Shown one piece after another: positions 42,303 to 50,968 of a DNA stretch of 64,000 nucleotides. Within the stretch, counting starts at the first letter, position 1, and every line of letters starts with the position of its first letter. The notes beneath the pieces are model-generated. The model was not told the origin of the DNA and did no database searches. It saw nothing but the letters and a program-made list of their open reading frames with translations. A program made the translations under genes and the position numbers. The stretch is taken from positions 62,001 through 126,000 of the forward strand of contig CACMNV010000001.1 in NCBI GenBank assembly GCA_902615025.1, written 5' to 3'. This stretch comes from an uncultured SAR116 cluster alpha proteobacterium. Lineage in GTDB: Bacteria; Pseudomonadota; Alphaproteobacteria; Puniceispirillales; Marisalimonadaceae.

Positions 42303-43054
42303 GGTGGTTTATCTTGCCAAAGATTTTCTAATAAATTCTTTTCTCTTAAAGTATCCATTGGTTGCCAAAATCCTTTATGTTCATAAAAAGATAGTTGATT
42401 TTCTGAAGAAAGTTTTTCTAAAGGTTCTTCTTCCCAAGCTATTGAATCATCTTTTATATAATTAATAACTTCAGGCTTTAAAACAAAAAAACCACCATTT
42501 ATCAAGCCTCCATCTCCTTCAGGTTTTTCAATAAAATCATAAACTAAGTTCTCTTTAATTTTTAGAGCACCATATCTTCCTGCAGGCCTGACTGCAGTAA
42601 CTGTAGCTAATGTATTTTGTTTTCTATGATGCTTAACCAAATTGTCTAGATTTACATCAGCAAGTCCATCACCATAAGTAAACAAAAAATCTTTTTCATC
42701 TTCTATATAGCCTGAAATTCTTTTTAACCTACCACCTGTCATTGTTTTTTCACCAGTATCTATTAAAGTAACTTTCCAAGGTTCAGTATTTTTATTATGA
42801 TATTTGATGCTGTGGTCTGACATATCTATTGTCATGTCTGACATGTACGAAAAATAATTACTAAAGTAGTCTTTAATTACATAACCTTTGTATCCACAAC
42901 AAATAATAAAATCATTTATATTATAGAAAGAAAAAAATTTCATTAAATGCCATAAAATGGGCATGCCACCGATTTCTACCATAGGTTTAGGCTTTAAATG
43001 AGTTTCTTCGCTAATTCTAGTGCCTAATCCACCCGCTAAAATAACAGCTTTCAT
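42284..43054 (-). CDS. rfbF: Glucose-1-phosphate cytidylyltransferase
   Basis: MKAVILAGGLGTRISEETHLKPKPMVEIGGMPILWHLMK. Confidence 0.97.
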   Translation of the reverse strand: MKAVILAGGLGTRISEETHLKPKPMVEIGGMPILWHLMKFFSFYNINDFIICCGYKGYVIKDYFSNYFSYMSDMTIDMSDHSIKYHNKNTEPWKVTLIDTGEKTMTGGRLKRISGYIEDEKDFLFTYGDGLADVNLDNLVKHHRKQNTLATVTAVRPAGRYGALKIKENLVYDFIEKPEGDGGLINGGFFVLKPEVINYIKDDSIAWEEEPLEKLSSENQLSFYEHKGFWQPMDTLREKNLLENLWQDKPPWKIWK

Positions 43055-43056
43055 AA

Positions 43057-44538
43057 TTATCCTTTTTTATTTTTTCTCATTTTTGTTTCAATTGCTATGG
43101 CATTTGCCCATTCATTAGCAAATTCAATAACAGGAAAATAAGGTATAAGACCTTCTAAATATGAAATTAAAAAATTACCCAATTTAATATCAAATTTATC
43201 TATTTTCTGATATTCTTTTTTAATCAAAATATTGTAAAGTGTTTTATGTAAATCTCTTACATTTTTAACTTTATAAAATAGTTCACAAAAGTTAAAGTAA
43301 CTTTGTCCTAAAATTATAACTGGTTTCCTTTTCACTAAAGCTTCCATAGCTATAGTGCCTGTAATTGCAATAACACAATCAACCTTATCAATTATAACTT
43401 TAGATGGTAAATCACAGAAAAAAACGTTGTAGAACTTTTCCAAATGTTTATATTGCCACGTTGGCCTATTGCCTCTACCCCAAGGATGTTCTTTAATTAC
43501 TAATGAATAACCAATTGGAAGAGATTTTGAGATATCTTCAATCAATGATATTTGATTACTACTCCAAATACCTTGTACTAAAGTTGACATTTCTGGTTGA
43601 TAATGCAGGCCAAAAAATATACTTTTTTTGGGGATGTTAGCAATACACTTAGTAAGTAAAAATTTTTCATTTACTAGTTTTCTATAAAATCTAATAAAAT
43701 TAGCTTTTATTTTTTTATTTATTTCGAACTTGTTATATTCAATAAACTTATTTTTTTTAGAATTTATTTTAATATACTTTACTAAATTCATTAAATTAGG
43801 AGTTAAAAAGCTTTTTCCAGCACTTTGTGTTCTAAAATTCTTATCATAAAATGCTGTTTTTCCATCAAATTTAATAATTGAATTTATTAGTCTTCTGACT
43901 CTAGTTTGTTCTAAAGAACTAAGTTCTTGGTTTTTCTTTGAAAAATAAATATCTTCCATTTTATTACATTTTAAAAATTCATCATTAGATAAAAAACCAC
44001 CTTGTGAATTTGGTTCGAGCAACCATGCTGGAGTTATGGAAAAAATTTTAATTTTAAGTTTTTTTGCAACCTTGTAAACAATTAGTGAAAAAAGTGTGTC
44101 TGGATTTTGACAAATTATGATATCAATATACTTTAATTTTTTCTCCAGAAATTCAATAATATAAGTAATTAATTTACATACATATTCTAAGCTTTCGTCT
44201 CTTTGTCCAGAAGATCCTAATAGTTGTGAGTAGTCAGTAAATGATCTTTCAGATGCAATAACTTCAGACCAATTTACTTCAGGATATTTTGATAAAACTT
44301 TATCTTGAACATTTACATTATGAAGATTAGTTGTATTAACAAACTTCTCGAATGAACAACAAATTAAATCTTTGTCTTTATTATTAACTAAATCTAAAAC
44401 TTCTTTTTCTAGCCAAAGTATGAATATATGTTTGTAGTCATAATTTGTTTTTAGATTTTTATGCAATTCATAATAAAAATGATATACCAACTTACCACCT
44501 TGGTTACCAATAAATGCAATTTTTTGTTTATTTACCAT
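43057..44538 (-). CDS. Capsule polysaccharide synthesis-like protein / putative glycosyltransferase (KpsS-like fold)
   Basis: IFFGLHYQPEMSTLVQG, IKEHPWGRG, VDCVIAITGTIAMEALVKRKPVIILG. Confidence 0.7.
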   Translation of the reverse strand: MVNKQKIAFIGNQGGKLVYHFYYELHKNLKTNYDYKHIFILWLEKEVLDLVNNKDKDLICCSFEKFVNTTNLHNVNVQDKVLSKYPEVNWSEVIASERSFTDYSQLLGSSGQRDESLEYVCKLITYIIEFLEKKLKYIDIIICQNPDTLFSLIVYKVAKKLKIKIFSITPAWLLEPNSQGGFLSNDEFLKCNKMEDIYFSKKNQELSSLEQTRVRRLINSIIKFDGKTAFYDKNFRTQSAGKSFLTPNLMNLVKYIKINSKKNKFIEYNKFEINKKIKANFIRFYRKLVNEKFLLTKCIANIPKKSIFFGLHYQPEMSTLVQGIWSSNQISLIEDISKSLPIGYSLVIKEHPWGRGNRPTWQYKHLEKFYNVFFCDLPSKVIIDKVDCVIAITGTIAMEALVKRKPVIILGQSYFNFCELFYKVKNVRDLHKTLYNILIKKEYQKIDKFDIKLGNFLISYLEGLIPYFPVIEFANEWANAIAIETKMRKNKKG

Positions 44539-45668
44539 TTATCAAATTTATCAACAGAAGCTAGTTTATTTGCAATTTTAAAACCCGCATCACCTTTTCC
44601 AAAAAGTTTATCAGAGTTATAAATTCCATGATCTAACTGTTTATTAATACTTTTATAAATTTCATCTTCATTATAATCACATTCTATTACATTTTTACCT
44701 CTCTCTCTTCCTCTTTGCCTATCCCCAACAATTACTGATGGTGTGCCTAAAAAAGATCCTTCTCTAATAAAAGAAGATGAGTTTCCAACACAACATGACG
44801 CATTTTTTAAAATTTTTACAAAATCTTCTGGAGAAAAATTTTTATAATATGAGATATTTTCACTATTATTTAATTCTCTGAACTTTCTTATTCCTTTGGC
44901 CACACTGTCACTTCCGGCATCAATATTAGGCCAAAGAATAATTTTTTGAATGTTTTGAAATTTTTTAAGTGTATTTAGTGTTGTATTAATTTGATAAAAT
45001 CCTTTTCCATAACTAGTGGTAACAGGGTGTTGTAACATCAAAATAAATGGCTTTTCCCAATCAGTTTCTATCCCAACACCAAAATATTTTTTCATAATTT
45101 TATTAGAAATTTCTAAATTTTCATTTTTAATTACATCTATTGAAGGACAACCAAAATTAAAAACATTATTTGGATCTTCACCCATAGCAATTATTCTTTT
45201 AAGAGAAGCATTCGTAGCAGGAAAATGTAAATCTGACAATTTGGTAATAGCGTGTCTTACTCTGTTATCTATATTGCCACTTATTTCACCGCCTTGAAGA
45301 TGAATTAATGGTATATTTAAATAAGAAGATGCAATTGCTGTCGACATAGTTTCAAATCTGTCAGCAACTGTAACTACCATATCAGGTTTTAAATCTTCAA
45401 AAGCCGATGCTAATTCAATTATACCTAAACCAGTAGATTTAGCTTGGGTTACAAGTGTTTCTCCTTCTACAACATAATGAATCGATCTTAAAGGAGTAAA
45501 ATTATCAGCTTTAATTATATCAACGACATTACCAAATCTTTCTAACAATGTTGAGGCACCAATAATAAGTTGTAATTCAAGATCTGGATGATTTTTAATG
45601 GCTTTTAAAAGATATTTAACCCTACCATAATTAGCTCTACTAGCAACAACTACACAAATTTTTCTCAT
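44532..45668 (-). CDS. neuC: UDP-N-acetylglucosamine 2-epimerase (hydrolysing), NeuC-like
   Basis: VVASRANYGRVKYLLKAIK, VTVADRFETMSTAIAS, LIHLQGGEISGNIDNRVRHAITKLSDLHFPAT. Confidence 0.92.
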   Translation of the reverse strand: MRKICVVVASRANYGRVKYLLKAIKNHPDLELQLIIGASTLLERFGNVVDIIKADNFTPLRSIHYVVEGETLVTQAKSTGLGIIELASAFEDLKPDMVVTVADRFETMSTAIASSYLNIPLIHLQGGEISGNIDNRVRHAITKLSDLHFPATNASLKRIIAMGEDPNNVFNFGCPSIDVIKNENLEISNKIMKKYFGVGIETDWEKPFILMLQHPVTTSYGKGFYQINTTLNTLKKFQNIQKIILWPNIDAGSDSVAKGIRKFRELNNSENISYYKNFSPEDFVKILKNASCCVGNSSSFIREGSFLGTPSVIVGDRQRGRERGKNVIECDYNEDEIYKSINKQLDHGIYNSDKLFGKGDAGFKIANKLASVDKFDKW

Positions 45669-45683
45669 ATTTTTAATATTTAA

Positions 45684-46709
45684 TTACTCAAAATCGTCAA
45701 AATTGAGAAAATCCCATTTTGACTTAGGTTTTCTTAATACTTTTCCTAAAATATTTTTATATTTAGCAACATTTATACCCGCATTTGCTGGTTTTTTAAC
45801 TTCTAAATCATCAAAAGCAATGATATGTCCCTTTTTAAGATCTTTATTCACTGATAATGCTCTGCCAAACATCATTCTTAATTGTTCTTTCTCTTTGGTT
45901 AGTATCTTTTTTTTCATATTTAACGCTTTTTCTGTAAATCTTATAGATTTAACCATCTCTTTAAATTGATCAATTGATAATGAAGCTTTTGCGTCTGGAC
46001 CAAACATTCTTTTATCAAATGTAAGGTGTGCTTCAATAATAGATGCTCCTAATGCAACAGCTGCAATTGAAGGGTAGATTTCACCTGAATGGTCAGACAA
46101 ACCTACAGGACAAGAGTACCTCTTATTAAAATAATCTATCCATTTTAGACCTATATTTTGAGGTTTACTTGGATATTCAGTTGTGCATTGTAAAATACCA
46201 AAATCAGATTTATTATTTTTTAGAATATTTATAGCATTATCTAATTCATTAATTTGACCTAATCCTGTTGAAAGTATTACTTCTTTATTTAAAGAAGACA
46301 ATTTTTCAATCATAAGAGGATTCATTAAATCACCAGATCCTACTTTATACTTTTCAACATTTAGTTTTTCTAATATATTTATTGCTGTTATTGAAAAAGG
46401 GGTAACTAAAAACTCAATACCATAATTTTCGCATTTTTTTTTTATTTTTATCCAGTTTTCAAAATCTATTTCCATTCTTTTCCAGTACTCATATCGAGTT
46501 TTATCAACGTAAGAAAAGTTTACCCTAAAAGGTTCTTCTTTACTGCTTTCAGCATTTGCAATATGCATTTGGAATTTAATAGCATCAACTCCTGAATTCT
46601 TCATAGAATCAATCATAGAATGCAAAAAACCCAAATTACCATCATGAGCTTGTCCAATTTCAGCTATTACATATGTTTTTTTCCTTTTTTTGTAATCAAT
46701 TAGTTTCAT
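45684..46709 (-). CDS. neuB: N-acetylneuraminate/nonulosonate synthase, NeuB family with C-terminal SAF domain
   Basis: VIAEIGQAHDGNLGF, KVGSGDLMNPLMIEKL, LSDHSGEIYPSIAAVALGASIIEAHLTFDKRMFGPDAKASL. Confidence 0.93.
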   Translation of the reverse strand: MKLIDYKKRKKTYVIAEIGQAHDGNLGFLHSMIDSMKNSGVDAIKFQMHIANAESSKEEPFRVNFSYVDKTRYEYWKRMEIDFENWIKIKKKCENYGIEFLVTPFSITAINILEKLNVEKYKVGSGDLMNPLMIEKLSSLNKEVILSTGLGQINELDNAINILKNNKSDFGILQCTTEYPSKPQNIGLKWIDYFNKRYSCPVGLSDHSGEIYPSIAAVALGASIIEAHLTFDKRMFGPDAKASLSIDQFKEMVKSIRFTEKALNMKKKILTKEKEQLRMMFGRALSVNKDLKKGHIIAFDDLEVKKPANAGINVAKYKNILGKVLRKPKSKWDFLNFDDFE

Positions 46710-47632
46710 TTTGAAGCAATAATCCTAAGATTTCTCTCGCCAATAACTAAGTTATCTGTTTCAGTTTTAGACATTGTTTTGTCTTTTATTATACTTTGTG
46801 TATTTTTAACATAAGAAGTAGAAATTTCTAACATTAATTTTGATAGATACGTTTGATTTGCCCTAGTTGAAATAGATAAACATTTTTCTGAAATTAATTG
46901 TATTTTTTGTAGATCATCTAATAGACTTAGTACATCATTCTCTTGATCAAATGTATTTCCAGTCCATCTCTCAATCTTGTTAAAATTTAACGCTAATAGC
47001 TTTTTTTTAATTTCTACATAACTTGTTAATTTTTGAATTGGAACAAATAAATCATCTAAAAAATGCTTTCTATTATTTTCAGGTAAACCAGTTTCACTCA
47101 TTGCTTTATCTAAAAAATTAAAACTTAATTCTCTTACAATCGGTCTAATTGATTTTATAGCTTTCCATCTCAACCCTCCCGCTCCATATACTAACAAAAA
47201 CAATTTTCCATTTTTTTTTAAAACTCTTGTTAATTCACTTAAAGCTTTGTCAAAATTTAGAGTATGATGAATCACTCCAGCACACCAAACAAAATCAAAT
47301 GTTGAGTTTTCGAATGGTAAATCAAGTACAGAAGCTTTTGAAAATTTAATATTATCAAACTTCGTTGCTCTTTTTTTAGCTTCCAAAAGACCACTTTCTG
47401 ATATATCAATTGCTTTAATACTTCTTGCACCATGCAATGACATAGCGACAGAATATCTTCCACTCCCACAACCAGCATCTAAACAATGCTTATCTTTCAA
47501 CCAATTTAAATCAAATTTATTTTCAATTGCCCTTTTTCTAAAAAGTTCTACTGATGCTTTAAATTGATCGTCTTTAAGTTGAGACCATAAATTCCCAAAT
47601 AGATGTCCTGTATTTCTTTCTAATTCAGTCAT
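46706..47632 (-). CDS. Class I SAM-dependent methyltransferase
   Basis: HCLDAGCGSGRYSVAMSLHGA, FDFVWCAGVIHHTLNFDKALSELTRVLKKNG. Confidence 0.9.
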   Translation of the reverse strand: MTELERNTGHLFGNLWSQLKDDQFKASVELFRKRAIENKFDLNWLKDKHCLDAGCGSGRYSVAMSLHGARSIKAIDISESGLLEAKKRATKFDNIKFSKASVLDLPFENSTFDFVWCAGVIHHTLNFDKALSELTRVLKKNGKLFLLVYGAGGLRWKAIKSIRPIVRELSFNFLDKAMSETGLPENNRKHFLDDLFVPIQKLTSYVEIKKKLLALNFNKIERWTGNTFDQENDVLSLLDDLQKIQLISEKCLSISTRANQTYLSKLMLEISTSYVKNTQSIIKDKTMSKTETDNLVIGERNLRIIASK

Positions 47633-47635
47633 AAG

Positions 47636-48559
47636 TTAACTCAAGATAATTTTTTTAAGTTGATTTGCAATAAATAATTCTGTTTTTTGTAATGATATTT
47701 TTGTAGCACCACCTATATGAGGGGTAATCAATAAGTTTCGGTTGTAAGATAGATCTACAAACTTTTTTAAATTATTTTCAAAATTTTCGTTACTAATTAC
47801 GTCAGTTGCAAAGCCTGCCATCAAATCTTTTTTTAAAAGTTTAATAAATGCTTCTTCATTTACTAATTCACCACGTGATATATTCACAAAATATTTCCCC
47901 TCAAAAAGTTTAATTTCATTCTCATCTAATATAATACTACTATTTTTTACACTTGCTGTTAGTACTATAATTTCATTATATTCTATTAATTTAGTTAAAC
48001 TTTTATATTGATAAAATTTATTGTTTTTTGGGTCAATGTATGGATCATACCACGAAATTTCTGCTCCAAAAGCTGTTAAATATTGTGAAACTTTACAACC
48101 AATTCTACCAAAACCTATGATGCCAATTTTCTTACAATTAAGCTCGTCGCCTAAGAATAACATTCTATTCCAATTATGAGCTTTAATATCATTGTTATAA
48201 ATGTTCATTCCTCTCAATAAAGATAATATCAAACAAAAAGTGTGTTCAGCAGCCGCATGAACATTTTTTAGGAAAGCTTTCTCACCCCTTAGACTAATTA
48301 GCGATATATTTTTTTTTGCAAGTATATTTAAATCAATGTGAATTAAACCAGTAGTTGGACTACAAACATATTTTAAATTTTTACATTTTTTTAGAAAGTC
48401 ATTCCCGATATAATAGTTCAATCTTATAAAAAGAACATCCAAATCTCTAAGGAATTTATTGATATCTCCTGTCTCAAATTTAATAACTTTACCTAATGTA
48501 TCTAGTAAAGATAAGGCTTCTTCTGAAAAATGCTCATGCTCGAGAATTCCTATTAACAT
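47636..48559 (-). CDS. D-isomer-specific 2-hydroxyacid dehydrogenase family
   Basis: KKIGIIGFGRIGCKVSQYL, YFVNISRGELVNEEAFI, LLITPHIGGAT. Confidence 0.9.
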   Translation of the reverse strand: MLIGILEHEHFSEEALSLLDTLGKVIKFETGDINKFLRDLDVLFIRLNYYIGNDFLKKCKNLKYVCSPTTGLIHIDLNILAKKNISLISLRGEKAFLKNVHAAAEHTFCLILSLLRGMNIYNNDIKAHNWNRMLFLGDELNCKKIGIIGFGRIGCKVSQYLTAFGAEISWYDPYIDPKNNKFYQYKSLTKLIEYNEIIVLTASVKNSSIILDENEIKLFEGKYFVNISRGELVNEEAFIKLLKKDLMAGFATDVISNENFENNLKKFVDLSYNRNLLITPHIGGATKISLQKTELFIANQLKKIILS

Positions 48560-49245
48560 AATAATTTTCTTAAAATAATTAAATCTTCTAGTGTGTCTAT
48601 ATTAAATGAATTTATTTTATCCATTTGAAACAAATAAGGATTTTCACATATCAATGTGTTTTCTTTTTTTATATAATTTACTCTTGTAATATAAATAGAT
48701 CCATTTCTAATGAATAATTTTTTTTGTTCTTGTCTTCTAATTCCTTGATTATGCATGTTTGAAACTGCAATCAGAGATGATTTCGTTTTCATTTCATACA
48801 TTACAAAAGAATTGATGTAATCTTCTTTATAACAAGATATCAATGTTTCAGATGAAGATTTAATAAAATCTTTTGATATTTTTTTTATTAATTTAGAATC
48901 TCTCGTAGGTGTTGTCGGCTGAAGAATCATAACCTCTGTAAAATAAGTGTTTTTTTTTTCAAAAAAATCTAAAGCATGCTTAACAAATTCAATTGATTTT
49001 GATTTATCTGTTGAATATTTCTTTGGTCTTAAAAAAGGTACTTCAATGCCAAAAGATTTAGATACTTTTGCAATTTCATCATTATCAGTTGATACAATAC
49101 ATTTTTTTAATGTTTTATTTTTTACTAATTCAATACCAGTTTCAATTGACCATTTTATAAGAGGCTTGCCACACAAATCAACTAAGTTTTTTTTGGGAAT
49201 TCCTTTCGATCCACCTCTTGCAGGAATAATACCAAGCATCGCCAT
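48553..49245 (-). CDS. neuA: CMP-sialic/nonulosonic acid cytidylyltransferase
   Basis: MLGIIPARGGSKGIPKKNLVDLCGKPLIKWSIE, LQPTTPTRDSKLI. Confidence 0.93.
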   Translation of the reverse strand: MAMLGIIPARGGSKGIPKKNLVDLCGKPLIKWSIETGIELVKNKTLKKCIVSTDNDEIAKVSKSFGIEVPFLRPKKYSTDKSKSIEFVKHALDFFEKKNTYFTEVMILQPTTPTRDSKLIKKISKDFIKSSSETLISCYKEDYINSFVMYEMKTKSSLIAVSNMHNQGIRRQEQKKLFIRNGSIYITRVNYIKKENTLICENPYLFQMDKINSFNIDTLEDLIILRKLLC

Positions 49246-49248
49246 ATC

Positions 49249-50160
49249 TTAAAAAACCCAATCATTTATATCGTTTACATCTATTCTTTTTAAAGCAAAA
49301 ACGTTCAAATTTTCATTAATATAATTAATTCCTCGATTCATTGTAATCCCATATTTATACCCTGATTTTTTGACATATTTAAATATATTTTGACTTACAG
49401 AAGACACTCCCCCAAATGGATAAGATATACCAAGTGGTGCTTTTCCTGTTGAATTGTAAATAAATTCAAAAGATCTGTTTAATTCATTTTTTAAAGATTT
49501 ATTATTCAGTTGCCCTAAGGATTTATGTTTTTCAGCATGCGATCCTAACATATTATTTTTTGTTAAAAAAATTAAATCATTTTCATTAAAATAAAATTTA
49601 TTTGCATATTCATTTTCATCTCCAAAAGATTTTTCAAAAAGTGTAATTAGAAACTTTTCAATATCTTGTTCTTGCATTATAAAATTTAAATAATATTTTA
49701 ATCTTCCAACAGTTAAACTGTCATATCTATATTGGTTTTTTATTAACTCATCATTGATTTTAAAATCTTTAAAATCAAAATTACTTTTTAACTGTTCAAA
49801 TATGTAACCTTGTTTGTTAAAAGCTCTTAACAAATGAAGCTTATGGACATTCAATACCTTTTTCTCTTTTATGGGCATAGTTGGACAAAAACATATGCAT
49901 GACACATTTGAATTTAAAAGTAGATCAACTGCTTTCAATTGTTCTTTTAATCCATCATCAAAAGTTAAAATTGCTAATTTTTCATTATCTTCTTTTTTTT
50001 TGTTTAAATAATTAATCATGTCTATTTGGTTGCCTATTTTCCAATTATTTTTTTTTAGTATTTTTATTTCATTATTTAATTCATCAATATTAATAGGATA
50101 GATTCCATCATTATATTTCTCTTCTCTAAAATAATGATGATTAATTATTAAAAGAGGCAT
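49249..50160 (-). CDS. NodB-like polysaccharide deacetylase
   Basis: LAILTFDDGLKEQLKAVDLLL, GSHAEKHKSLG, ISYPFGGVS. Confidence 0.88.
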   Translation of the reverse strand: MPLLIINHHYFREEKYNDGIYPINIDELNNEIKILKKNNWKIGNQIDMINYLNKKKEDNEKLAILTFDDGLKEQLKAVDLLLNSNVSCICFCPTMPIKEKKVLNVHKLHLLRAFNKQGYIFEQLKSNFDFKDFKINDELIKNQYRYDSLTVGRLKYYLNFIMQEQDIEKFLITLFEKSFGDENEYANKFYFNENDLIFLTKNNMLGSHAEKHKSLGQLNNKSLKNELNRSFEFIYNSTGKAPLGISYPFGGVSSVSQNIFKYVKKSGYKYGITMNRGINYINENLNVFALKRIDVNDINDWVF

Positions 50161-50968
50161 GATAATTTGCTTTCAAAGTTCTTATAATTTTTAAATCGAC
50201 TCCTTTTGAATAAGTTCTGACAACTTTACTTAATGCTTCATCATTAAAGTCCGATTTCTTACACAATCTTGATAAAGATACATCCTCTTGATCAAACGGA
50301 ATTATTTTACCACCCAAATAGGATGCTACTATGCTAGGATAGCAATTGATTGATCGTTTAATAAGTTTTGCTGTTATATTATAATAATCATCCTTTTCTC
50401 GTATAGAAGGTAAAACTCTTTTTAAAATTTTTCCTGCATCAACTTTTTTAACTGCCAAATGAATTGTTGATCCTAAAAATTGTAATTCATCAAAGTAAAA
50501 AGGCCAAAAAAGAGTTGCTGAACCTCTATAAAATGGCGATAGTCCAAGGTGTAAATTCACAATTTTGTTTTCATAATTAATTAACCATTGATCATTTAAT
50601 ATCTCTGTTCCAAACAAACAAATTAGATCAAATTTTTCTTTATGAGCAAAATTAATGACTTCACTATCATTAACATTTTTTATTTTTTTTACAAAAGATC
50701 TTGGAAAATCATTTTTTAATTTAAAAATTTTTTTTTCTACAGATGAAATACTTTTAAAATGGTCCTTTATGAATTCAGAATTAACAATTTGTTTTTCATA
50801 GTAATTACTTTTTTCTACAGTTAAAACTTTTATGTTGGCAAAATAATCTGACAACTTTTCAATAAAATATAAGTGTCTCAAGCTAGTACTTGTTAAAACT
50901 AAGATTTTAATTTTTTTTTCTAATCTAAAAAATTTCTTGCCCATAATTCTAAATTTATCCATTGCCAA
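50141..50968 (-). CDS. Formyltransferase family protein (sugar N-formyltransferase-like)
   Basis: IVNLHLGLSPFYRGSATLFWPFYF, GSTIHLAVKKVDAGKIL. Confidence 0.85.
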   Translation of the reverse strand: MAMDKFRIMGKKFFRLEKKIKILVLTSTSLRHLYFIEKLSDYFANIKVLTVEKSNYYEKQIVNSEFIKDHFKSISSVEKKIFKLKNDFPRSFVKKIKNVNDSEVINFAHKEKFDLICLFGTEILNDQWLINYENKIVNLHLGLSPFYRGSATLFWPFYFDELQFLGSTIHLAVKKVDAGKILKRVLPSIREKDDYYNITAKLIKRSINCYPSIVASYLGGKIIPFDQEDVSLSRLCKKSDFNDEALSKVVRTYSKGVDLKIIRTLKANYHASFNN

